In this document: one piece after another, positions 44,158-52,938 of the stretch
How positions within the stretch are numbered: position 1 is the first letter of the stretch
How the letters are laid out: the number at the start of each line of letters is the position of its first letter
Source: a halophilic archaeon SHRA6
Lineage (GTDB): Archaea > Halobacteriota > Halobacteria > Halobacteriales > Haloferacaceae
Length of the DNA: 64,000 bases
Assembly: GCA_005239175.1 (NCBI GenBank)
Contig: SOPS01000004.1
Coordinates: 372,001 to 436,000, forward strand
Direction: 5' to 3'
Program-made: the position numbers and the translations under genes
The notes under the pieces: model-generated
Database searches by the model: none
The model's input: only the letters and a program-made list of their open reading frames with translations
Told to the model about the DNA's origin: nothing

Positions 44158-44742
44158 ATGGATCTTACACAGGCTGACTTCGATCGCTATATCGAGGAAT
44201 ATCGCGAAACCGAGCCGCTGTACGCAGTCGAACAGCAGTCGATCGAGACAACGCCGGATGCATTCAAAAACGACGATTTCGGGCCGCGAGACGCCGAGTG
44301 GGTCGTCCGGTGGTACTTCCGTCGGTACCTCGGGGCGTATCCACATCGCGATCGACGAAGCGCGGAGGAGTCCTTCGCCGAAACCGACTTTCGAACCATG
44401 CGAACGACGATTCTCGACGCTGTCGACGCCGTAGCGGCCGGACATACCGATTCGGCGATCGAGCACCTCACCGGGCTTCCAGCCGTCGACATGGAGATCG
44501 CAACTGCCTTCCTCCAATTTATATCACCTGAGGAGTACGTTGTGGTTGGCGATCGCGAGTGGACCGTTGTTGGTGCTCTGACCGACCTTTCAGAGCCGTA
44601 TCCGGGCGAAGAACTCGACGCGGCGGCGTACGCGGACTACCTCGCGGCGGTTCGATCGCTGGCTGATCGATACGACCGATCGCTGTGGGAGTGTTACATG
44701 GCTATCTGGCGGTGCTGGGCCGATCGGTTCGAAGCGGAGTAA
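44158..44742 (+). CDS. Helical protein of unknown function between Fdh and AOR
   Basis: 194 residues from ATG 44158. All-helical, with WVVRWYFRRYLGAYPHRDRR and then a segment ITGLP-type: HLTGLPAVDMEIATAFLQFI followed by PEEYVVVGDREWTVVGALTD. The latter resembles the 'L.G....ATAiL....P..Y.v.D.R....L' pattern of helix-hairpin-helix proteins of the DNA-glycosylase superfold, though the catalytic Asp-Lys arrangement is not evident. It is divergent from the formate dehydrogenase gene and 180 bases before the AOR-family gene. Function cannot be assigned. Confidence 0.65.
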   Translation: MDLTQADFDRYIEEYRETEPLYAVEQQSIETTPDAFKNDDFGPRDAEWVVRWYFRRYLGAYPHRDRRSAEESFAETDFRTMRTTILDAVDAVAAGHTDSAIEHLTGLPAVDMEIATAFLQFISPEEYVVVGDREWTVVGALTDLSEPYPGEELDAAAYADYLAAVRSLADRYDRSLWECYMAIWRCWADRFEAE

Positions 44743-44922
44743 GCCAACGATGGCAGCTAAGCAGGCTCATTCCGCGTAATTATCCGGATAGTTGACTTGT
44801 TGTGGTCTCCGCAGGCTCGTTGTATCATCGTCTAATCGGTACTTGCTCCTATTGAATCGGCAGAAGAGAGCAACTGTCCGGATCAAAACGCTCAACACCG
44901 CCGAACGGCTACCGTGACCCCA

Positions 44923-46734
44923 ATGGACGATCCCCGCCGCGACCACGTGTTGTCGATCGATCTGACGGCCGGCAGCGTCGATCGGATCGAGCTCCCCGAG
45001 CAGTGGCTTCGGGACTACCTCGGTGGGAAGGGCCTTGGCGCGCGCTATCTGTACGAACACGTTGCTCCTGAGACGGATCCACTGAGCCCAGCGAACGTGA
45101 TCGGGTTTGTCTTGGGACCACTGTCTGGATACCTCCCCGGACAGTCGCGGTACGCGGTTGTCACGAAATCGCCCTTGACGGGAACGTTCCTCGATTCCTA
45201 CAGCGGCGGTTCATTTCCCGATCGGCTCGCGGGCTCGCTGGACGACTGTCTTGCGGTGTTTGTCACCGGCAAAGCAGACGAGCCGGTCAAAATCGTCGTT
45301 TCTGATGGTGATGCGCGAATTGAACCCGCCGAGACATGGGGACTGGACACCGTCGAGACCGACGCGGCGTATCCGAATGCCGCGACGGCGTGTATCGGCC
45401 CGGCCGGCGAACACGAGGTTGTCTACGCGACAATTGCTTCCGACGGCGGGGATCACCACGCCGGCCGCGGGGGCGCTGGCGCAGTGATGGGAAGCAAGCG
45501 GCTCAAAGCGGTCGTTGCCGCAGACGAGCCACCGGCGATCCCGCCGGCAATTGAGCAACTCCACGATCGGCTGACCGCCGAATACGCCGACCACGACACC
45601 GGCAAGTGGCAGGCCGCCGCGGGAACCATGGAAAGCGTCGACTTTGCCAACGAAGTCGGTCACCTCGCAACTGAGGGGTGGCAGCGCGATCGCTTCGAGG
45701 CGATCGACGATATTGGCATTGAGGCGATCAAAGCCGAAGCCAGTTCCCGCGAGGACGGCGACGAGGCGATTCCCGGCGACTTCTACGTCGAAACTGACGA
45801 TGGTTCGGTCGTGTTGCGAGGCGCTGCGCCGATGACGCTCGGCGCAGGACTCGGAATCACGGATCTCGACGGAGTGGCGACGCTCGGGGAGGCCTGTGAT
45901 CGCCTCGGCATGGACGTGATTGACGCCGGCAACGCGGTGGCATGGGCGATCCGGGCTGCCGACGACGAACTTATCGACGCGAGGCTTTCGTTTGGCGATG
46001 TCGACACGGCAAAACAGCTGCTTGAGGCGATCGCCGTCCGCGATACTGCGGGGGCAGATTCATGGCCAACTGACCTGCCAGCGGTACTCGCCGACGGGGT
46101 CGCCGCTGCTGGCGAGACCTACGGCGGGGACTCATTCATCCCGACGATCAAATCAATGGCGTTACCTTCGTACGATCCGCGCGGAACCGCCGGGATGGCA
46201 CTCGCGTACGCGACGAGCGATCGCGGTGCGTGTCACCGTCGAGCCAGGCCGATCGAAACCGAGGCGTTTGCGGGAACCGACTGGTCGATCGCCGATCGGG
46301 TCGAGACGGTCGTGGGTGCACAGACGGTTCGATCGACGCTGTGGAGCCTCGTGATCGACGACTTCGTCGGGGAAGCTATGTGGGATACCCTCGGGAGTGA
46401 GTGGCTCGAGGCGATCGGCCGCTCGTATACAACCGAGGAACTCACCCGCGTCGGCGAACGAATCTGGACGCTCGTTCGGCTATTTAATGCTCGCGAAGGA
46501 TTTGACCGCCGACAGGATCGCCTCCCCGCTCCACTTCGGGAACCCGCTGGCGGCACAGATCGTCCCGCAATCGATCCCGATCACTTCGACACGCTGTTAG
46601 ATGCCTACTACGCCGCCCGCGGATGGGGACCGAATGGCCTCCCAACGCCCGATACGCTTGAACGACTCGGACTCAGTGAGGTGGTGGATTCGGCCACGCC
46701 GATCGACGACTCGCCGGTGTCACCACGACCGTAG
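44923..46734 (+). CDS. Aldehyde ferredoxin oxidoreductase family protein, cluster ligands missing
   Basis: 603 residues from ATG 44923 (GTG at 44914 is possible). The N-terminal AOR domain is clear: LRDYLGGKGLGARYLYEHVA, GPLSGYLPGQSRYAVVTKSP and GGAGAVMGSKRLKAVV, which bind the tungstopterin. The usual CxxCxxxC plus distant Cys that hold a [4Fe-4S] cluster in AOR proteins are absent: the protein has only four isolated Cys (LDDCLAV, TACIGPA, EACDRLG, GACHRRA). The segments after the first domain (about 215-320) are short and lack the family's Cys loop. Thus the electron path differs, or the protein is not a typical oxidoreductase. It lies between formate and formaldehyde dehydrogenases. Confidence 0.82.
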   Translation: MDDPRRDHVLSIDLTAGSVDRIELPEQWLRDYLGGKGLGARYLYEHVAPETDPLSPANVIGFVLGPLSGYLPGQSRYAVVTKSPLTGTFLDSYSGGSFPDRLAGSLDDCLAVFVTGKADEPVKIVVSDGDARIEPAETWGLDTVETDAAYPNAATACIGPAGEHEVVYATIASDGGDHHAGRGGAGAVMGSKRLKAVVAADEPPAIPPAIEQLHDRLTAEYADHDTGKWQAAAGTMESVDFANEVGHLATEGWQRDRFEAIDDIGIEAIKAEASSREDGDEAIPGDFYVETDDGSVVLRGAAPMTLGAGLGITDLDGVATLGEACDRLGMDVIDAGNAVAWAIRAADDELIDARLSFGDVDTAKQLLEAIAVRDTAGADSWPTDLPAVLADGVAAAGETYGGDSFIPTIKSMALPSYDPRGTAGMALAYATSDRGACHRRARPIETEAFAGTDWSIADRVETVVGAQTVRSTLWSLVIDDFVGEAMWDTLGSEWLEAIGRSYTTEELTRVGERIWTLVRLFNAREGFDRRQDRLPAPLREPAGGTDRPAIDPDHFDTLLDAYYAARGWGPNGLPTPDTLERLGLSEVVDSATPIDDSPVSPRP

Positions 46735-46791
46735 GCTCGATCGCATCTGACTGCACACCGTTACTAGTTGCTAATAAAAAACAACAACAGC

Positions 46792-46808
46792 TAACAACAG
46801 GTTTGTTA
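46792..46808. promoter_or_regulatory. Inverted repeat in the formaldehyde dehydrogenase promoter region
   Basis: TAACAA-CAGGT-TTGTTA is a perfect 6+6 inverted repeat about 70-90 bases before the start. An AT-rich box (ATTATTAATAC, about 46848-46858) sits about 28 bases upstream of ATG 46881, consistent with a leaderless promoter. The repeat could bind a regulator. Confidence 0.35.
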
Positions 46809-46880
46809 TATTTCAAAATCCCGTGAGAAAAAGATAATTAATATTCATTATTAATACTAGGTGCCGTCTGGTGATCACAC

Positions 46881-48047
46881 ATGTCAATGAGAGCAGTCGT
46901 ATATCAGGGCCCACACGAGGTATCTGTAGAGGAGGTCGAGGAACCGGAAATTGAACATCCAAACGACGTCGTAATCGACATTACGACGACGTGTATCTGT
47001 GGATCGGACCTCCACATGTACGAGGGCCGAACCGCGGCCGAGCCCGGGATCGTATTCGGACACGAGAATATGGGGGTCGTCACCGAAACCGGTGACGCCG
47101 TCAGCACGCTCGAAGAGGGCGATCGAATTGTCTTGCCGTTCAACGTTTCTTGTGGATTCTGTCAGAACTGTGAAGAAGGCTACACCGGCTTCTGTACCAA
47201 CGTCAACCCCGGATTCGCCGGTGGTGCGTACGGCTACGTCGCGATGGGACCGTACAAAGGCGGACAGGCCGAGAAACTCCGTGTTCCGTACGCGGACCAC
47301 AACGCGCTGAAGCTGCCAGAAGGTGACGAACACGAGGACTCATTCTCACTGTTGGCCGATATCTTCCCGACGGGCTGGCACGGGACACGGCTCGCGGACT
47401 TGCAGCCCGGCGAGTCGATCGCCGTCTTCGGTGCCGGACCAGTCGGACTGATGGCTGCCTACAGCGCCCACCTGCAGGGTGCCTCGGAGGTGTACATCGT
47501 CGATCGCGTCCCCAGCCGACTCGAGCTCGCCGAAGAACACGCGAACGCCACAACAATCAACTTCGAGGAGGGTGATCCCGTCGAGCAGATCATCGACGCC
47601 CACGGAGGCGAGGTCGACAAGGGCGTTGACGCGGTTGGCTACCAGGCGATTGACCCCGAAACCGATCCGGGCGACGACGCCTACGATCCGGCCCGAGAGA
47701 ACCCTGCGGTCGTGCTCAACCAGCTGATTCAGGTCGTCAGACCGACTGGGCAGCTTGGCGTGCCGGGGCTGTACGTGCCGTCCGATCCCGGCGCTCCGGA
47801 CGATATGGCCGCGCAGGGTCGACTTGGAATCGACTTCGGGAAGCTCTTCGAGAAGGGCCAGAAGGTCGGGACCGGCCAGTGTAACGTCAAAAGCTACAAC
47901 CGGTACCTCCGAGACATGATTATCTCCGGAGAAGCAGACCCGAGCTGGGTGGTCTCTCACCGTGTCAACCTCGACGAGGCACCGGAGATGTACGAAGCCT
48001 TCGACAACCGCGAAGAGGGCGTAACGAAGGTCCTGCTCGAGCCGTGA
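46881..48047 (+). CDS. fdhA2: Glutathione-independent formaldehyde dehydrogenase (zinc-type)
   Basis: 388 residues. It is a zinc-dependent MDR: CICGSDLHMYEGR (catalytic Cys and His region), GIVFGHENMGVV (Glu/His), structural zinc CGFCQNCEEGYTGFC (four Cys), then SIAVFGAGPVGLMAAYSA for NAD+ and YIVDRVPSRLELAEEH. The insert around residues 255-300 (DPETDPGDDAYDPARENPAV) is typical of the Pseudomonas-type formaldehyde dismutase/dehydrogenase subgroup. It oxidises formaldehyde to formate without glutathione. The nearby formate dehydrogenase gene suggests that formate is oxidised onward. Strong promoter elements precede it. A second ATG lies two codons in. The symbol is provisional. Confidence 0.9.
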   Translation: MSMRAVVYQGPHEVSVEEVEEPEIEHPNDVVIDITTTCICGSDLHMYEGRTAAEPGIVFGHENMGVVTETGDAVSTLEEGDRIVLPFNVSCGFCQNCEEGYTGFCTNVNPGFAGGAYGYVAMGPYKGGQAEKLRVPYADHNALKLPEGDEHEDSFSLLADIFPTGWHGTRLADLQPGESIAVFGAGPVGLMAAYSAHLQGASEVYIVDRVPSRLELAEEHANATTINFEEGDPVEQIIDAHGGEVDKGVDAVGYQAIDPETDPGDDAYDPARENPAVVLNQLIQVVRPTGQLGVPGLYVPSDPGAPDDMAAQGRLGIDFGKLFEKGQKVGTGQCNVKSYNRYLRDMIISGEADPSWVVSHRVNLDEAPEMYEAFDNREEGVTKVLLEP

Positions 48048-48074
48048 GCAGGTAATCCCCGAATCCGTTTTTTA

Positions 48075-48227
48075 TCAGCGACGAAGCCAGGTCCGCGGAT
48101 GCTCTGATCGGAGGTGATGGTGATACGCCTTGACGAGTTCTGGATACGATCCGCGAACGACGAACCAGTCACAGCACTCGCACTCACCGGTCAGTTCGCC
48201 GTCGATCGCGTTTGATGGACGTTTCAT
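48075..48227 (-). CDS. Small zinc-finger-like protein, 50 residues
   Basis: Minus-strand frame from ATG 48227 to TGA 48075. The product contains GECECCDWFVVRGSYPELVK and then AYHHHLRSEHPRTWLRR: a Cys-x-Cys-Cys near residue 16-19 and four His (about 36-43), the C2H2-like layout of haloarchaeal small zinc-finger proteins. Codon use is coding-like. A TATA-like GTATACTG palindrome lies just upstream of the start. It would bind DNA, RNA or protein; no role is known. It was recovered by reading short frames, not by length. Confidence 0.75.
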   Translation of the reverse strand: MKRPSNAIDGELTGECECCDWFVVRGSYPELVKAYHHHLRSEHPRTWLRR

Positions 48228-48329
48228 ACAGTATACTGTGATACTCGATCACACTATGTACAAGAATAGGCATCGCGATCGGATATCATTGTCGTCGAAT
48301 GAGTATTTCAATAACAGCGCGTGTTCGAG

Positions 48330-48809
48330 CTACTCATCTGCCCAGTAGTCAACAGTGTCATCAATAGCGTAGTACCCATGAATCGATCGTTCACCACGTC
48401 CGCCCGGCGGGGAACCGACATACACGCCGATTTTGTCTGAGTCTGGATACACCGTCACGTCGGGATCAGTCATCGTCGAAAACATGAGGTAGCGAAGCGG
48501 CTCATCTGTGTCGTTGAAAACCTTGTGTCCACCAGCTTCTTCGGCCGGTAGTGCCACGTACGTGTCTTCGGAAATTGAGTAGGTGGTTTCTGCGAGCCGA
48601 AGCGTTCCACTGCCGGACAACACATACAGTGCCTCCTCGTTAGCGGTGTGATAATGATATGGCCACGACTCTTCTCCCGGCGGCAGTTCGTAGAGACTGC
48701 AGCCGAGTTTTTCACCATCAGCGGCCTCTCCTAACTGTTTTCGACGGACCGACATTTTTCCGTCGTCAATCTCTGCCCAGTCGAGGCCATCCGCATGTAT
48801 CAGGGACAT
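48330..48809 (-). CDS. Cupin-domain protein
   Basis: 159 residues. Motif 1: SWPYHYHTANEEALYVLSGS (His, His, Glu); motif 2: YVALPAEEAGGHKVFNDT (His). These are the four metal ligands of a cupin barrel, so a metal-binding enzyme or sensor is plausible. The C-terminal extension (VYPDSDKIGVYVGSPPGGRG) is typical of a haloarchaeal/bacterial cupin subgroup that may act on sugars or auxin-like acids; the substrate is unknown. It has its own promoter and is convergent with the small zinc-finger gene region. Confidence 0.85.
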   Translation of the reverse strand: MSLIHADGLDWAEIDDGKMSVRRKQLGEAADGEKLGCSLYELPPGEESWPYHYHTANEEALYVLSGSGTLRLAETTYSISEDTYVALPAEEAGGHKVFNDTDEPLRYLMFSTMTDPDVTVYPDSDKIGVYVGSPPGGRGERSIHGYYAIDDTVDYWADE

Positions 48810-48983
48810 ACGGTGTCATAAGCGTCCGATAAATAATCTCTTGCCCATGTCTGAGACGGTGTATTCAGCATGGATCACGCAGCCACTGGAATCTCGATCG
48901 CCGGTCGCTTGCGAAAGTCGGGCAAAGACTTCCACAGTTTCCTCGCGAAAGGATGAATAGCGGTGCAGTAGTACCCATAACCA

Positions 48984-49142
48984 ATGTGTAAGTACTGCAA
49001 CTACGCCATGACAGACGGATGGACAAATCTGTTGGAGTACGACCGGACCTACCAGGACGCGATGGCGGACCTTCGTGCGGAGCGATCGAACTACGGCTTC
49101 AGCGAAGGATTTGACGAGCTACAGGACGATCTGACGGTCTAA
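48984..49142 (+). CDS. Small N-terminal CxxC protein, 52 residues
   Basis: Frame from ATG 48984 to TAA 49142. The product begins MCKYCNYAMTDGWTNLLEYD and continues with YQDAMADLRAERSNYGFSEG and an acidic C-terminus. A CxxC directly at the N-terminus may bind a metal. It ends 13 bases before the 3' end of the COG0523 metallochaperone gene (convergent), which suggests a connection with metal homeostasis but does not prove it. No family was recognised. Confidence 0.6.
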   Translation: MCKYCNYAMTDGWTNLLEYDRTYQDAMADLRAERSNYGFSEGFDELQDDLTV

Positions 49143-49154
49143 GGCAACGTTTGT

Positions 49155-50372
49155 TCAGGGATCGATCCTGACGGGAAACACCGATTCGGGATCGGCGACA
49201 GCTGCGTCAGGCTCAGTCAAACAACTATCGAGGAGCTCTGTCACCCCTTCACGGTCCATATCGCTGCCAATAAACACCAGTTCGGTCCGTGGGGATTCCT
49301 CGCCCCAGTCGCCGATCGGCCCCGCCTGAATCGCGCCTCCGGCCCGACTCATTCCGATCACCGAATCCGTGCCGGCGACGTAACATAGCCCCTTTGCGCG
49401 GATCACGTTGTCCTCGCGCTCGCCCAGCGCCTCAACCAGCGCTTCGGGATCGAACGGTCGATCGCGAGCGTAAACAAACGAATCGATGCCGTGTGCCTCG
49501 GCCGCACCCTCGGCGTGGTCGTGGGCATGGCCGCGCTCGGTTGCGTTTTGATCGTTCGCTTGGTGCCCTTCCGCTAGGTGGTCCTCTGTTTTGTGATCGT
49601 CCGCTTCGTGGTCGTGCTCGCCGCGGCGATGATCCCGAAGCTGTGCTTTCCAGCCAGCCGACCGCCGGGCTTCTTCGAAGTCGAACCGGCCGGTTCCCAA
49701 CACCAACCCGGGATCAACCTCGCTGTAGGTCGTCCGTTCGATGTGTGCCCGCGGCTGGAGTTGCCTGATGGCGGCTTCGATCGTATCCATCTCCGCATCC
49801 GGGACCATGTCCGCTTTATTACAGAGCAACACGTCACAGAACTCGATCGATTCGACGAGCACCTCCGCGAGTGGGCGATCGGGATCGTCACTGTCGGGGA
49901 TCGACGCGCCTGAATCAAACTCCTTCCAGAAGCCGTAGCTGTCGAGGACGGTGACGGTCGTATCGAGACGAAACCGCTCGCGTGGGTCATTGCTGTCTTC
50001 AGTCCCCTCGACGAGTGTTCGCGCGACCGGAATCGGCTCAGAGATTCCAGAGGACTCGACGACGAGGTAGTCAAACTCCCGAAGCTCTGCGAGGCGTTCG
50101 GCTTCGGTCAACAGATCGTCCTGTAGCCGACAGCAGATACAGCCGTTCGAGAGATCGACAATGCCAGCGTCCTCGTTTTCTCGCTCAAAGAGATCAGCGT
50201 CGACGTTTACCTCCCCCATGTCGTTGACGATCACCGCGATACGGTACCCCTGCTCGTTGCGCAGGAGGTTGTTCACGAGCGTCGTCTTACCCGCGCCGAG
50301 CACGCCGCTGACGACGGTCACCGGAATTCGATCGTCTGATTCCGTCGTTGGCTCTCCGCGTGAATCTGTCAT
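49155..50372 (-). CDS. COG0523 (CobW/ZNG-type) GTP-dependent metallochaperone, His-rich
   Basis: 405 residues from ATG 50372. The G3E GTPase domain has Walker A GVLGAGKTT (Lys29), the metal-binding GCICC motif (Cys78, Cys80, Cys81), Walker B-type LVVESSGISEP and the NKAD guanine-specificity motif. Residues about 235-280 form a His/Asp-rich linker (HRRGEHDHEADDHKTEDHLA and HAHDHAEGAAEAHG) that would store or deliver zinc or cobalt. A CobW C-terminal domain follows (about 290-405). Such proteins insert zinc or another metal into client enzymes. The formaldehyde dehydrogenase and zinc-finger proteins nearby are possible clients; that is speculation. Confidence 0.92.
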   Translation of the reverse strand: MTDSRGEPTTESDDRIPVTVVSGVLGAGKTTLVNNLLRNEQGYRIAVIVNDMGEVNVDADLFERENEDAGIVDLSNGCICCRLQDDLLTEAERLAELREFDYLVVESSGISEPIPVARTLVEGTEDSNDPRERFRLDTTVTVLDSYGFWKEFDSGASIPDSDDPDRPLAEVLVESIEFCDVLLCNKADMVPDAEMDTIEAAIRQLQPRAHIERTTYSEVDPGLVLGTGRFDFEEARRSAGWKAQLRDHRRGEHDHEADDHKTEDHLAEGHQANDQNATERGHAHDHAEGAAEAHGIDSFVYARDRPFDPEALVEALGEREDNVIRAKGLCYVAGTDSVIGMSRAGGAIQAGPIGDWGEESPRTELVFIGSDMDREGVTELLDSCLTEPDAAVADPESVFPVRIDP

Positions 50373-50476
50373 GATAATACACAAGGTTCTCGGCGTGGTA
50401 AATCCTCGTTCCGCCGGGACCTCGGAGTCGCTCCGGCGCAGTCCCGAAAACCGTCAAATGCCAATCGACAGGAGCG

Positions 50477-51772
50477 CTACGGCTGTTCAACCGGCTGGAG
50501 ATCTGCGGCCTTCGCGCGGGCGCGCTTGACGATCGTCGGCCGCGTCTCGAAATCCAAGAGGACGTGGTCGTTTTCGTACGACTCCTCAATGACGTAGCTG
50601 TTGTCGTGGATCCACGAAACGACACCCATCGTCTCCTCGCCCATCGGGAGCAACAGCCGCTCACGCTCGAAGTCGGGCAGCTCGCGCTCAACGCGTTCGC
50701 GGAGGGACTCGACATTCTCACCGGTCAACCCAGAGACAGTCACAGGGTTCGGAGTGAGGCCCGACAGCGCAGCGAGTTTGCGATCGAGTTCGTCCTCGTC
50801 GACGCGATCGATCTTGTTGAAGACGGTGACGATGGGTGCTTCGTTGCGATCGTAGAGGGTGTCGTGACAGGTGACGAGCTTTTCGCGAATCGTCTTGACA
50901 TCCTCGCTGGCGTCGACGACGAGCAAAACCAGATCTGCCCGATAGACGGAATCGAGCGTCGACTGGAAGGACTCGACGAGCCAGTGGGGAAGATCGGAGA
51001 TAAACCCGACCGTATCTGTCAGCAGGATCTCGCGGCGATCGAGCTCCGCGCGCCGTGTCGTCGTTCCAAGCGTGGTAAACAACATGTCCTTGGACTCGGC
51101 GACGGTGTCGAGGTCTGGATGTTTGTCCTCGTTTTCGTCCACGTCGATCTCTGCAGCCAACCGCCGAAGCAGCGTCGACTTCCCGGCGTTTGTATATCCC
51201 GCCAGGGCGACCAGATCGAATCCCGACTCGCGGCGGCGTTCACGTCTGGTTTCTTCCTTCTCGGCGATCGTGTCCAACTCGGCTTTGATGTTCGAGATCT
51301 GGGCCTTGATGTCGTTTTCGCGGCTCTCGTCGTACTCGCCGAGGCCCATGAACCCGGGACGCTCATCGCGCTTGGCGAGGCTCGCTTTTGCCTCCGCCCG
51401 GGGAAGTTCATAGCGGAGTTCGGCCAGTTCGACCTGCAGTTGCGCCTTTCTCGTATTCGCCCGCTGGCCAAAGATCTCGAGGATGAGTGTGAACCGATCG
51501 ATCACCTCAACACCGTCGGGCATCGCTTGCCCGATGTTGTACATCTGATAGGGGCCGACCTCGTTATCGATGATCACCGCGCCGGCGCGGGTGTCGGCCG
51601 CAAGCGTGGCGAGTTCTTCGACCTTGCCTTCTCCGAAGACGTAGCCGGGGTCCTCTTTGCGAGTCTGAGTGAGTTCGCCGACGACTTCGTAGCCGGCTGC
51701 GACCGCCAGATCGCGTATCTCCGTGAGATCAGGCGTCCCTGCGTCTGCGCGTTTGGCGACGATCGCTCTCAC
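50477..51772 (-). CDS. hflX: HflX-type ribosome-associated GTPase
   Basis: 431 residues. The N-terminal HflX domain (about 1-110) has GYVFGEGKVEELATL and VIIDNEVGPYQMYNI, with DRFTLILEIFGQRANTRKAQ and a coiled-coil region (LQVELAELRYELPRAEAKAS). The G domain contains GYTNAGKSTLL (Lys198), TTRRAELDRREILLTDTVGF, ADLVLLVVDAS and FNKIDRVD. HflX splits stalled or stressed ribosomes. It is followed by the CobW-family gene 105 bases on. The start ATG gives the canonical N-terminus. Confidence 0.93.
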   Translation of the reverse strand: MRAIVAKRADAGTPDLTEIRDLAVAAGYEVVGELTQTRKEDPGYVFGEGKVEELATLAADTRAGAVIIDNEVGPYQMYNIGQAMPDGVEVIDRFTLILEIFGQRANTRKAQLQVELAELRYELPRAEAKASLAKRDERPGFMGLGEYDESRENDIKAQISNIKAELDTIAEKEETRRERRRESGFDLVALAGYTNAGKSTLLRRLAAEIDVDENEDKHPDLDTVAESKDMLFTTLGTTTRRAELDRREILLTDTVGFISDLPHWLVESFQSTLDSVYRADLVLLVVDASEDVKTIREKLVTCHDTLYDRNEAPIVTVFNKIDRVDEDELDRKLAALSGLTPNPVTVSGLTGENVESLRERVERELPDFERERLLLPMGEETMGVVSWIHDNSYVIEESYENDHVLLDFETRPTIVKRARAKAADLQPVEQP

Positions 51773-51889
51773 GGCCTCTCACCCGCGTCGATCGGAAGTG
51801 TAGCTATAGCCTGCACTGTTAGTTTGAAAGTAGCCGTCGGACGGACTTAAATCCGGCCCGCGAACGAGACCGCAGACCACACCAGCAAC

Positions 51890-52615
51890 TCAACGCGTAC
51901 TGAGTTCGTCTTTGTCCTTGATGACGCGTGTTTCGGCCTGTCCGCTCGTGATGTCGTTGACCATGTCGTAGAAGTCGTTTTGCAGGCCCGCGGGGAAGGT
52001 CAACACACCTACCCACGATCCATCGCTTTGCCACTCTTCCCGCTCGAGGTCGCCGTACTGGCGAATCTGCGCCTGCGCGCTGCCGGCCTGTTCGGCCTCG
52101 ACCTGGACGGCGATCGTCACCTCTTCGAACCGGATCGGAATGACCGGCCGGAGGGCATCAAGCGCGTCGTCGACCTGGTTTTCGACCGGCTCCATTGGAT
52201 CAACCTGAAAGCCTGCTTCCTCAAGCGCCCGTTCGATCCGCTCTGGCGGGTGCGGTGCATTATCCATCTGCGGGTTGACCGCGTTGCGCGTGATCGTGTT
52301 TATGAGGCTTTTTCGCTTCTGCTCTTGCATCTCGCGGCGCTGTTCGGCCGTGATCTGGATCTCGCCGCGCTTGATGATCTCCGGGATTATTTCCAGCGGA
52401 TCGGTCGTGTCGAACACCTTTTCGAGATCGGCCTCGGCGGGTCGATCGCCGCGAGAGGCGTCCTCGAAGACGTCCTCGGCGGCGATAACATCCGAAAGCT
52501 CCCCGTCGAACTCCCCGCGTTTGATCGACAGCGCCGCGTCTGGATCGACCAATACCTCGAATCTCGCGCCGTGAGACTCCAACCGCGCCGTCACCGCGTC
52601 CTCAAGGGAAATCAT
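51890..52615 (-). CDS. sbds: Ribosome maturation factor SBDS
   Basis: 241 residues in three domains: FYSH-like N-terminal domain (1-90; [20 protein letters not shown]), the helical middle domain (about 90-165; [20 protein letters not shown] and [20 protein letters not shown]) and a ferredoxin-like C-terminal domain (about 165-241). All hallmarks of archaeal SBDS, which releases aIF6 from the large ribosomal subunit with an EFL1-like GTPase. It lies beside hflX on the same strand, both linked to ribosome function. Confidence 0.95.
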   Translation of the reverse strand: MISLEDAVTARLESHGARFEVLVDPDAALSIKRGEFDGELSDVIAAEDVFEDASRGDRPAEADLEKVFDTTDPLEIIPEIIKRGEIQITAEQRREMQEQKRKSLINTITRNAVNPQMDNAPHPPERIERALEEAGFQVDPMEPVENQVDDALDALRPVIPIRFEEVTIAVQVEAEQAGSAQAQIRQYGDLEREEWQSDGSWVGVLTFPAGLQNDFYDMVNDITSGQAETRVIKDKDELSTR

Positions 52616-52682
52616 ATCTCGAGTTACCCCCTCCGGGGATAAAAACGCTACCCGGGCTCAACCGACAGTCAGCCTCTTGTTC

Positions 52683-52910
52683 TCACTCGGACTCCTCGTT
52701 CCAGGCTGCTCGGCAGTCGGTATCACAAAAGTGGGTATGTGTCGCGATACCGTCCTCGATTCGGGTTACGACTCGATGGCTCGGCTCCTGTATGATCGGT
52801 TCACCGCACGCTGCACATTTCGGGGCGTTCGTTTCGTCTACGTCCTCGCCCAGATCGGACGTCGGATCAACCATATAAACTGAGTCGACGCCCCGCTTAC
52901 TTGAACCCAT
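52683..52910 (-). CDS. Small zinc-binding protein (DUF7576-type)
   Basis: 75 residues from ATG 52910, or 63 from ATG 52874. The zinc ligands are KCAACGEPI and HFCDTDCRAAW: two CxxC-like pairs (Cys32/Cys35 and Cys62/Cys66), with a His in HRVVTRIEDGIATHTH nearby. This is a single treble-clef-like module. TTTATATGG at 52872-52880 overlaps the second ATG, so TATA geometry favours the 52910 start only if transcription begins further upstream; the choice is uncertain. Function unknown. Confidence 0.8.
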   Translation of the reverse strand: MGSSKRGVDSVYMVDPTSDLGEDVDETNAPKCAACGEPIIQEPSHRVVTRIEDGIATHTHFCDTDCRAAWNEESE

Positions 52911-52938
52911 CCACCTCGGCAGATACTCCCGGACGTGA

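Noticed and set aside
48870-48956. 28-codon frame upstream of the small CxxC gene
   Set aside because: Too short, no homology recognised, and it lies in the probable promoter region of the next gene.
50564-51850. A 428-codon plus-strand frame opposite hflX
   Set aside because: HflX has all G-domain motifs; the opposite frame encodes no recognised protein and runs past the gene's start only by chance.
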